Assembly: GCA_964460935.1 (NCBI GenBank) | Contig: CAYWSM010000506.1 | Coordinates: 1 to 5,797, forward strand | Direction: 5' to 3' | From: DATMXP01 sp964460935 | Lineage (GTDB): Bacteria > Acidobacteriota > Terriglobia > Terriglobales > Acidobacteriaceae | DNA: 5,797 nucleotides | In this document: positions 1 through 4,792 of the stretch, piece after piece | Layout: each line of letters begins with the position of its first letter | How positions within the stretch are numbered: the first letter of the stretch is position 1 | Program-made: the position numbers and the translations under genes | The notes under the pieces: model-generated | The model's database searches: none | Told to the model about the DNA's origin: nothing | The model's input: only the letters and a program-made list of their open reading frames with translations

Positions 1-1065
1 CTCAAGAAATTCGTCGCTGAAGAAGTTAGGGCTTTGGCTGCTCTCGACTCCCCACCAGACGTAGTCATTTGCGCGATGTCACAAAAGCTCGAAGACCTTT
101 GCCGTACGGGTATTGCGGAGTATGACCGGGAACGTGCAGAGATTGCTGACTTATTGGTAGGCGATGTCGAAGAACCCCCAGACGATACATCGCGGAGCTT
201 CCGGCGTGGATTGAAAGCTGAGTGTATGGACGTTTTGCCCACACAGCTAATTTGGCACAAGACCATGGCGGGAACCAGGGGTGTTCAGGACTTGCCAACG
301 AGGGCTTGGAATCTGACAACCGCTCTGATGTACAAGGCAAAAATCATCCCGTGGCGGCTTGCGGACATCGTTGAGGGCTCATGCTTTGTCGGCCTGTCGT
401 TTTATCACGAGGATGAAGCACGGTCTCCGTTCCTGAGGACGAGCATTGCACAGGCGTTTACCGACCGTGGCGAAGGATTCGTTCTGCGGGGTGAGACGCT
501 AGAGTGGGATGAGCGCACGCAGCGTGAGAAAGCGCCACACCTGACCAGTGCTCAAGCAAGCAAGATTCTGAGCCGCGTGTTGGAGGTATACGAAAAGCAG
601 GTTGGCATCAAGCCGAGGAAGGTCGTGCTTCATAAAACCTCACGCTATAGCGAGGAGGAGCGAAGCGGATTTGAGGCTGTCCTAACCCAGAGCCAGTACG
701 CACTTCTTACCGTCACGCGCCGAGGTATCTTTTGCTTGAGGCCCGGTTACAAGGCAGTCCTAAGGGGGACGGCTGTAGATTTCGGTGCGAAGAAGGGGCT
801 GGTCTATACGACGGGTTACGCGCCTTTTCTGCGCTGCTACTCAGGATTCCGCATTCCTCAGCCGCTGGAGATTTCCGAAAACTGGGGTTCTCTGACCTTT
901 CGGGAATCTGCTGAGGATATTTTGCGGTTAACCAAGCTCAACTGGAACACTTCGGCGTTTGGCACTCATGACCCGATAACGCTGGCGTTCTCTCGTCGCG
1001 TTGGCGACATTCTAAAGCTTGCCGGGTCGCGAGAGCCAGCGGTTCAGTATCGCTATTACATGTGA
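1..1065 (+). CDS. Prokaryotic Argonaute, C-terminal MID-PIWI part (5' end outside window), probably catalytically inactive
   Basis: The frame is open from base 1, so the true start lies upstream and the TTG at 34 is only an internal codon. Seen: a MID-like start (PPDVVICAM, residues about 17-25), then LPTQLI and AWNLTTALMYKA...PWRL, a block typical of the MID/PIWI junction of short and long-B prokaryotic Argonautes. The PIWI RNase H fold follows with CFVGLSFY (382-405), KVVLHKTSRY (about 619-648), LTKLNWN and DPITLAFSRRVGDIL, and the protein ends in YRYYM, a usual Argonaute-like C-terminus. Active family members carry Asp in the GxD strand and in the H/R-D strand; here Ser (codon 397-399) and probably Thr (637-639) occupy those places. 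Inferred role: guide-loaded target recognition without slicing, signalling to a partner effector. The nuclease at 1246 is the obvious candidate partner. Whether it is a short or a long-B Argonaute cannot be decided without the missing N-terminus. Family assignment is by recognised motifs, not by a search. Confidence 0.85.
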   Translation, partial: LKKFVAEEVRALAALDSPPDVVICAMSQKLEDLCRTGIAEYDRERAEIADLLVGDVEEPPDDTSRSFRRGLKAECMDVLPTQLIWHKTMAGTRGVQDLPTRAWNLTTALMYKAKIIPWRLADIVEGSCFVGLSFYHEDEARSPFLRTSIAQAFTDRGEGFVLRGETLEWDERTQREKAPHLTSAQASKILSRVLEVYEKQVGIKPRKVVLHKTSRYSEEERSGFEAVLTQSQYALLTVTRRGIFCLRPGYKAVLRGTAVDFGAKKGLVYTTGYAPFLRCYSGFRIPQPLEISENWGSLTFRESAEDILRLTKLNWNTSAFGTHDPITLAFSRRVGDILKLAGSREPAVQYRYYM

Positions 1066-1245
1066 ACTTGCTTTACGCTCCGGAAGGGGCAAAAAGATTT
1101 GAGTCGTCAAGCGATATGGTCGAGACACAGCAGAACTGAAGACAGAGTGGGACAGGGTCACGAGGGTTCCCGCGCTTGAGGAAGTGCGGCAGGGGATGCA
1201 GAAGTACTCGCCAGTTGGATTCGGTCGAGGAGGCAAGAAATACAA
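1062..1245 (+). pseudogene. Small frameshifted reading frame between Argonaute and nuclease
   Basis: A GTG at 1062 overlaps the Argonaute stop (GTGA, 1062-1065), the classic layout of translational coupling. It opens a frame beginning MNLLYAPEGAKRFESSSD that stops at 1137-1139. In the -1 frame an equally protein-like stretch runs from about 1103 on: TELKTEWDRVTRVPALEEV, then RQGMQKYSPVGFGRGGKKYK, reaching the nuclease start. The two parts join into one product of about 60 residues if one base was lost between about 1103 and 1136. No convincing slippery heptamer lies in that interval, so mutation or sequence error is likelier than programmed frameshifting. I recognise no family. It may instead be two unrelated short open frames, since the only canonical start in the second frame is GTG 1184. 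Confidence 0.3.
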
Positions 1246-1725
1246 ATGGAAACAATTCGATTTGAGAAGATTCCATATCAGAATCTCAACGCTCGTCAAA
1301 AGGAAGTCTTCAACTTTCACAAGATTGCAGCCACCCTCGCTGATTTCGGATTCAACTCCATCAAGCTTAATGACGATTGGCAGGGCGCTGATTTTCTGGC
1401 GTACCACGTAAATGGAACGACGACACTGAAAGTCCAACTTAAGTCGCGGGTAACCGTAGAGAAAAAATACTGCGGGAAGGACATCTGGATGGCGTTCCCG
1501 CACAAAGGCTTCTGGTATCTCGTCGAACATGATGATTTGCTCCAAAAAGTTGGAGTGCTGACGGACTGGCTGAAAAGCCAAGCGTGGCAAGGGAGCGGCA
1601 AATATTCCTCGGTTGCCGTCAATCCGGATTTGCTGAATGCCATCTCAGGGAACAGACTCGGGCCTGTCTACGGGCAAGTTCTGGAAGAAGATGGCGAACA
1701 GAAAGCAGTGGCAACCAGAGCTTAA
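1246..1725 (+). CDS. Small PD-(D/E)XK-like nuclease, probable Argonaute-associated effector
   Basis: The 159-residue soluble protein has the core of the restriction-endonuclease fold. An N-terminal helix with Glu20 (ARQKE) is followed by DWQGADF with Asp49, then LKVQLKSR with Gln64 and Lys66, the D...(E/Q)xK metal-binding signature. Downstream are GKDIWMAFP (78-85), WYLVEHDDLL (90-99) and W114...GKYSS, which recur, as I recall them, in a widespread family of small bacterial nucleases. There is no signal peptide or membrane segment. ATG 1246 is preferred: GAGGAGG at 1227-1233 lies 12 nt upstream, and the frame has a stop at 1177 with no earlier start. It is on the same strand as the inactive Argonaute, about 180 bp away. 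Inactive long-B Argonautes are known to pair with such nucleases, which degrade DNA when the Argonaute detects invader nucleic acid and so kill or stall the cell. That function is inferred here. The last 20 residues are less family-like and may be a divergent tail. Confidence 0.75.
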   Translation: METIRFEKIPYQNLNARQKEVFNFHKIAATLADFGFNSIKLNDDWQGADFLAYHVNGTTTLKVQLKSRVTVEKKYCGKDIWMAFPHKGFWYLVEHDDLLQKVGVLTDWLKSQAWQGSGKYSSVAVNPDLLNAISGNRLGPVYGQVLEEDGEQKAVATRA

Positions 1726-1742
1726 CCGAGTGCCGAACGCAT

Positions 1743-1970
1743 TCATAGTTGCACCCCGAGACCATGTGCTCGAATGCGGTCAGAGACGTGCGAATTTCTC
1801 CGTCTACTCCAACTCGCGGTCATGTATTCGGCATCTTCGAGCGCGGCTTCCATTTCTGCTTCGCTCTCTGGGTCAAATTCTATAGTGGCTCCAAGGGTCG
1901 CCAGCCTGATGTAGTTGTCCTTCGTTACAGGAATGCCGAAATAGCGAAGAGTTCCGATGATGGCGCTCAT
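1743..1970 (-). CDS. Small mobile-element-type protein of unknown function (75 aa)
   Basis: This is the last gene of the leftward three-gene operon. Its ATG overlaps the stop of the upstream gene as ATGA (1967-1970), and a strong GGAGG lies 6 nt before the ATG inside that gene, so the start is well supported. The N-terminal segment LRYFGIPVTKDNYIRLATLG followed by an acidic run (EFDPESEAEMEAALEDAE) resembles a small uncharacterised protein type I recall from integrated elements and plasmids, usually with the pattern GIPxTxxNYxxLAxxG plus an acidic tail. The C-terminal 25 residues (from about YMTASWSRRR) are basic, unlike the acidic part, and could be a readthrough or shifted tail. The stop is 17 bp from the convergent nuclease stop, with no clear terminator between. 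No enzymatic motif is visible. Confidence 0.6.
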   Translation of the reverse strand: MSAIIGTLRYFGIPVTKDNYIRLATLGATIEFDPESEAEMEAALEDAEYMTASWSRRRNSHVSDRIRAHGLGVQL

Positions 1971-2335
1971 CTCGAACCTCCATCCTGCGTCGCTAGCGTC
2001 GGCCTGAAGTTTTCGACTCCGACGATTGCGAGTGAGACCGCGCCCTCTTTGTTCCAGTCCTCATGCAACATGCGGATTGCGTATTGGTCGTCCCAAATCC
2101 CAAAGAAGCGTTTATCGGTCGTGAGTCGGCTGCGAATGTACTGGCAGTAGTCGGACACCATGTGCCCGTCTTTCGACATTCGCTTCTTGATAACGTCGTA
2201 GCCCATCTCTTGCAGTTTCATTTTGATTGCGTGCAGAAGATTGGACTCGGTGCGAAAGCGCCTGTCGGTGGCTCCTTCATTACCGTTAGCAAGGATTGCT
2301 CGATGTGGATTTTCATCCCAGCACCAGCCCTTCAT
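1967..2335 (-). CDS. Mobile-element-type protein of unknown function, N-terminus probably frameshifted
   Basis: The core DRRFRTESNLLHAIKMKL...MGYDVIKKRMSKDGHMV...QYIR...YAIRMLHEDWN matches a small uncharacterised protein type that I recall beside the other two genes of this cassette in mobile elements. No catalytic motif is apparent. The open frame allows ATG 2335, with GAAGG 8 nt upstream, overlapping the preceding gene by 23 bp and giving an N-terminus (MKGWCWDENPHRAILANG) that does not look family-like. In another frame, ATG 2316 overlaps the upstream stop as ATGA (2313-2316), the same layout as the next junction, and encodes MKIHIEQSLLTVMKEPPT before running out of phase at about 2263-2269. 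Adding one CCGA unit there would give EPPT-DRRFRTES. I infer a 4-bp deletion near the start. The product is either a variant starting at 2335 or a broken gene. Confidence 0.65.
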   Translation of the reverse strand: MKGWCWDENPHRAILANGNEGATDRRFRTESNLLHAIKMKLQEMGYDVIKKRMSKDGHMVSDYCQYIRSRLTTDKRFFGIWDDQYAIRMLHEDWNKEGAVSLAIVGVENFRPTLATQDGGSR

Positions 2336-2579
2336 CTATCATGCCTTCGACCAACGGAAGGGCGTAGCGGTGCTCGACGACGAGAGCGTTGCCGAACCAC
2401 TGCCACGATTCCAAATGGATGTTCTCCGCAATCCACTTCTTTGCACGCGGAGTCAGGGGGCAAAAGGTAAAAACGGTTCCAGCGTCCCGCACCAGAACAT
2501 CTGGAGTAGTTGACTTGCAGACGGCGTCGGTCATCGGGCCGAGCCACATTTGCTTCAGTGAATTTTTTTGTGAGGTCAT
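2313..2579 (-). CDS. Small mobile-element-type protein of unknown function (88 aa)
   Basis: This is the first gene of the leftward operon. It contains GTVFTFCPLTPRAKKWIAEN, a Trp-rich turn (SWQWFGNALVVEHRYA) and a terminal hydrophobic helix (LVEGMIDEGLVL). I recall this combination from small conserved proteins of unknown role carried by plasmids, prophages and integrated elements. It has no membrane segment or cysteine motif; the two cysteines are isolated. There are two in-frame ATGs, at 2585 and 2579. The Shine-Dalgarno GGAG (2586-2589) touches the first but sits 6 nt from the second, so 2579 is preferred. Its stop overlaps an alternative ATG of the next gene (ATGA, 2313-2316), which indicates translational coupling down the operon. 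A function related to element maintenance is a guess from context only. Confidence 0.65.
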   Translation of the reverse strand: MTSQKNSLKQMWLGPMTDAVCKSTTPDVLVRDAGTVFTFCPLTPRAKKWIAENIHLESWQWFGNALVVEHRYALPLVEGMIDEGLVLG

Positions 2580-2585
2580 GCTCAT

Positions 2586-2590
2586 CTCCG
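2586..2590 (-). promoter_or_regulatory. Ribosome binding site deciding the 88-aa gene start
   Basis: On the minus strand CGGAG is followed directly by ATGAGCATG. The first ATG (2585) is too close for normal initiation, while the second (2579) has the ordinary 6-nt spacing. This selects the shorter protein. Confidence 0.5.
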
Positions 2591-2641
2591 AATCGAGGTG
2601 AGCACCAGAACTGTTTGCAGGTCATTTCTGCCCGCCACATC

Positions 2642-2657
2642 CGAGTCTTGCGACTCG
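2642..2657 (-). other. Perfect hairpin with GCAA (GNRA) loop in the operon leader
   Basis: On the minus strand CGAGTC-GCAA-GACTCG forms six base pairs closed by a GNRA tetraloop, a very stable RNA fold. It lies 63-78 nt before the start codon of the 88-aa gene. A second hairpin, GCCCC-5 nt-GGGGC (2688-2702), lies just upstream in the same putative leader. Neither is followed by a U-run, so they are not intrinsic terminators. The wider stretch 2580-2839 shows no credible gene. Confidence 0.4.
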
Positions 2658-2720
2658 AACCACCGCGCCCATCTGGGTCGGTTGGTCGCCCCTTGTCGGG
2701 GCCGTCCTGATGCTGAAGAG

Positions 2721-2749
2721 ATTATATCCGGGGTCGCCGCGTGCTCGAC
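2721..2749 (-). promoter_or_regulatory. Candidate promoter of the leftward three-gene operon
   Basis: The minus strand reads TATAAT at 2726-2721, a perfect sigma70-type -10. No good -35 lies 16-18 bp upstream (GTCGAG or TCGAGC, at most half matching). If used, transcription would start near 2714 and give a leader of about 130 nt before the 88-aa gene, containing both hairpins described at 2642-2702. Confidence 0.35.
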
Positions 2750-2839
2750 GAAACGATGGTAACCAGCGTAATCATGGGGACTGCTCCATCGGACACGGCA
2801 CTTTCTGGCCGCGTCGATGTACGTCCTGCTAGCCTCGGC

Positions 2840-3031
2840 TCACTTGGAACCCTTGCCACCCTTGGACTTCAGGATGTCGCGGGCCGCGATTTTAGCCAAC
2901 CCAAGCAATATCCCTGAGTTGGTCAGGACTGCGTCAGGCCACAGCGCATTCGCAGCCCGCTGAATGAGGTTGAAGTCTTCTGCGCTCACTCGCACGTTCA
3001 CCTGAATAGTACGTTTCCCATTCCGTTCCAT
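2840..3031 (-). CDS. Ribbon-helix-helix-like DNA-binding protein (63 aa)
   Basis: A short basic protein with the ribbon-helix-helix layout: beta strand KRTIQVNVRVS (6-16), helix SAEDFNLIQRAANAL (16-30), turn, then helix NSGILLGLAKIAARDIL (38-54), and a Lys/Gly-rich tail. Proteins of this fold bind DNA as dimers through the paired strands and act as antitoxins, plasmid copy or partition regulators, or repressors. Which applies here is unknown. The start is uncertain. The frame extends to TTG 3070 with no ribosome binding site. ATG 3031 has GAGGAG directly against it, closer than usual, but still yields the whole fold and leaves the repeats at 3073-3104 in the promoter region. It is divergent from the membrane protein gene, so joint regulation from the shared intergenic region is plausible. 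Confidence 0.6.
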   Translation of the reverse strand: MERNGKRTIQVNVRVSAEDFNLIQRAANALWPDAVLTNSGILLGLAKIAARDILKSKGGKGSK

Positions 3032-3072
3032 CTCCTCGTTATCGTTATGGGTCGCCTGCTTCAACAGCAACG

Positions 3073-3104
3073 CTATTAATGCTACTTTTGCTTCTATTAG
3101 TAGC
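3073..3104. promoter_or_regulatory. Direct repeats in the divergent intergenic region, candidate operator
   Basis: CTATTAATGC (3073-3082) and CTATTAGTAGC (3094-3104) share CTATTA with a 21-bp period, two helical turns. GCTAC (3081-3085) and GTAGC (3100-3104) also form an inverted pair. Ribbon-helix-helix repressors commonly bind such phased repeats beside their own gene, so this is a plausible autoregulatory site controlling both divergent genes. No consensus promoter elements are obvious here. Confidence 0.35.
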
Positions 3105-3132
3105 AGATGCTCTCGTTTGACGGGGGACTGAT

Positions 3133-4188
3133 ATGCGGCGGAAGGTTGAAATCATCTATGCATGTTTGGCGTTGCTAGGAGGAATTCTTGGCCTACTGCT
3201 GGCAGCAGACAAGTTCTTCCTACAGTCGAAATCGCCAGCGTCCAGTGTCGGCTTGGCATTCTCTGGCCTCATCAGCGTTGCTACGGGCATCGCGATTCTC
3301 AAGAAAGACCGAAAGGCAGTCTCGCTTGTTTGGGCGATGACAGTCATTGCTGGCATAGCAATGCTGGCGAGGGGCATCCCACCCATAGACATCTTCTTCA
3401 TGGCGGTTCAACTTGGCTTTGCACTATGGTTCACAAAAGCAAGAAGGTCGCCCGCAGAAGTAAACCCAACTGCTACGGTTCCCGTCGCTCACAACGAACC
3501 GACTTCAGAATTGACAACGAGAACTGATGCCCAAGCTCAGGTGCGGCCAGAACGTCAGGAAGTTAAGTTGCGCCTTTCTCAGGTGATTGCAATCTGTGTT
3601 GCGGTGATGGGCCTAACAATTTTTGTGTGTATCGCTTTCATTCGCTTTGGACAAATCGGCAACTCAAAGGAGGAGCATCTGTTGCAGCCTGCGGCACGCA
3701 ATGTGAACGAAGCCCCTGCGCCGGAGCCTTACACGATTATTTATGACCGAGACTGGTCAAGTCGTTTCGCAGAAGCAAGCTGCAATAGGATGGATACAGA
3801 GGAATCAAATGGAGACGTTTTTGACGAGCCTGCTCAGATGAAGGAGTCAGAACGCGAACTGTGCATACGCAATGCACGAAGGGAGGAAGATGAATTTCTC
3901 GGCAAAGTTTTGGCGATATTTCAATCCGATGAAGCATGTTCCGGGGTTCGGCTTCTGGTATTCGACGGGACTCGCTCATCAGATGTAGCCTTCGGCGAAA
4001 TTGAAAAGCTACATAAAGAGCAGCAAGCGTGGGTTCACGTCAACTTCACTCCATCTTCCAAAGAACAATCTTGGATGCTTATCTTTAAGCCTGAATCAAG
4101 ACCTTCGCCAATGGGTAAGAACGACGCGCCTAGGCTTGCTCATGGTGTCTGTTTGATTGCGAAAAATCGTGGAGGTTCTGTCCAGTAA
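3133..4188 (+). CDS. Multi-spanning membrane protein with soluble C-terminal domain, unknown function (351 aa)
   Basis: No family recognised. Predicted by eye: four closely spaced hydrophobic segments (about 5-25, 38-57, 62-80, 84-101) form an N-terminal membrane module. A hydrophilic linker rich in Pro, Thr, Glu and Gln follows (about 102-147), then a fifth segment (about 150-171), then a soluble domain of about 180 residues with four cysteines (217, 244, 269, 340). The latter includes IYDRDWSSRF, an acidic/basic helix with CIRNARREEDEFL, RLLVFDGTRSSDVAF and QSWMLIFKP. An odd number of segments would put the N-terminus and the large domain on opposite sides of the membrane. The start is firm: ATG 3133 with GGGGGA (3122-3127) 5 nt upstream. 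It is divergent from the ribbon-helix-helix gene. A role as the membrane component of a defence or element-encoded system is possible but unsupported by motif. Confidence 0.7.
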   Translation: MRRKVEIIYACLALLGGILGLLLAADKFFLQSKSPASSVGLAFSGLISVATGIAILKKDRKAVSLVWAMTVIAGIAMLARGIPPIDIFFMAVQLGFALWFTKARRSPAEVNPTATVPVAHNEPTSELTTRTDAQAQVRPERQEVKLRLSQVIAICVAVMGLTIFVCIAFIRFGQIGNSKEEHLLQPAARNVNEAPAPEPYTIIYDRDWSSRFAEASCNRMDTEESNGDVFDEPAQMKESERELCIRNARREEDEFLGKVLAIFQSDEACSGVRLLVFDGTRSSDVAFGEIEKLHKEQQAWVHVNFTPSSKEQSWMLIFKPESRPSPMGKNDAPRLAHGVCLIAKNRGGSVQ

Positions 4189-4509
4189 AGTTGTCTGTGA
4201 GCGCGGCTGACGGCTCCGCTGTGAGAGGTAGAGACTCGAAGACCCGAAAACTCCCGTAGGGCTTCCGAGTCGAACTCGGTGTGGAATGTCAGCGAGATAT
4301 TAGGGGCCGACCAATTACCTCGTATAGTCGGACGGCCCCTGTTCTAGCCGTACGGAATCGGCATCTGCTAAAATCGTTTTGTGTTCAGGGACAGCGTCAA
4401 CTCGAATGTACTGACTGAGGTGACATGTCGATACGGCTTGAATTTGGGATAAGGATGGGACAAAGTCAAAGTCCCGAACCGAACGAAAAGCCGCTCCAGT
4501 AGCGAACAG
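4189..4509. other. Non-coding stretch with several hairpins upstream of tRNA-Thr
   Basis: No frame on either strand looks coding. Structures seen: CCGAGT-CGA-ACTCGG (4265-4279); a larger stem AGGGGCCG (4302-4309) with CGGCCCCT (4333-4340), continued by an A.A mismatch, two more pairs and a 17-nt loop; and GGGAC-9 nt-GTCCC (4457-4475), 35 bp before the tRNA. None carries a U-run, so none is a clear terminator for the membrane protein gene. The stretch could hold a structured RNA, an attachment region or only spacer. Confidence 0.4.
4302..4340. other. Strong GC-rich hairpin
   Basis: Eight perfect pairs (AGGGGCCG/CGGCCCCT), one A.A mismatch and two further G-C pairs enclose a 17-nt A/T-rich loop. 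It lies 114 bp past the membrane protein stop with no flanking T-run on either strand. It may help end transcription in a factor-dependent way or be part of a structured RNA or recombination site. Confidence 0.4.
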
Positions 4510-4585
4510 GCCGACGTAGCTCAGTTGGTAGAGCAGTCGATTCGTAATCGACAGGTCATCGGTTCAAGTCCGATCGTCGGCTCCA
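4510..4585 (+). tRNA. tRNA-Thr, anticodon CGT (reads ACG)
   Basis: A full cloverleaf can be drawn. Acceptor GCCGACG (4510-4516) pairs with CGTCGGC (4575-4581). D stem GCTC/GAGC closes loop AGTTGGTA. Anticodon stem GTCGA/TCGAC closes loop TTCGTAA with CGT at 4543-4545. A 5-nt variable loop AGGTC follows, then T stem ATCGG/CCGAT around TTCAAGT. The discriminator is T (4582) and CCA is encoded (4583-4585). It is a single gene followed at once by its own terminator. Confidence 0.97.
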
Positions 4586-4602
4586 GAAATTATGCAGGTT
4601 TC

Positions 4603-4626
4603 AGGCGCTCTCCGTGAGCGCCTTTT
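4603..4626 (+). terminator. Intrinsic terminator after tRNA-Thr
   Basis: GGCGCTC (4604-4610) and GAGCGCC (4616-4622) form a perfect 7-bp stem, eight with A4603-T4623, over a 5-nt TCCGT loop, followed by TTTT and then GCCTTT. It lies 18 bp past the encoded CCA, the normal place to end the tRNA transcript. Confidence 0.85.
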
Positions 4627-4696
4627 GCCTTTATAGCCGACTCATAGATCATCTCGTGACACGATATGCATCGTTGGTGTGAAACATACATAAGCC

Positions 4697-4710
4697 CGAT
4701 TATCGGCTCC
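4697..4710 (+). repeat. Partial copy of the tRNA-Thr 3' end
   Basis: CGATTATCGGCTCC matches the tRNA positions 4571-4584 (CGATCGTCGGCTCC) at 12 of 14 bases, 126 bp downstream on the same strand. It may be a remnant of an attachment-site duplication or chance similarity. Confidence 0.25.
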
Positions 4711-4792
4711 GGCAACGAAATTCAACCTTCTGTTGACGTTCCATCGGCGCTTCCTCGTGGTACATTGGTGCCAACACTCCATCAGAAGCAAC

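Noticed and set aside
34..36. TTG as the start of the Argonaute gene
   Set aside because: The frame is open to base 1 and the MID domain is incomplete, so the real start is outside the window.
1184..1411. Plus-strand 75-codon frame from GTG 1184 as an independent gene
   Set aside because: Its first 20 residues look protein-like and are treated as the tail of the broken small gene, but the rest overlaps the nuclease out of frame and looks random.
1012..1590. Long minus-strand frame (192 codons) opposite the Argonaute end and the nuclease
   Set aside because: It is antisense to the well-supported nuclease, has no ribosome binding site or recognisable motif, and its composition fits a shadow frame.
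2063..2470. Plus-strand frames across the leftward cassette
   Set aside because: They are antisense to three coupled genes with good Shine-Dalgarno sites and have no family resemblance.
2642..2668. GGTTCGAGTC on the minus strand as part of a tRNA
   Set aside because: It resembles a T-arm, but the flanking bases do not form a T stem and no acceptor, D or anticodon arm can be drawn.
4732..4767. TTGACG and TACATT as a promoter for the PAS gene
   Set aside because: The spacing is 22 bp, too long for a sigma70 promoter, and the -10 matches only four of six bases.
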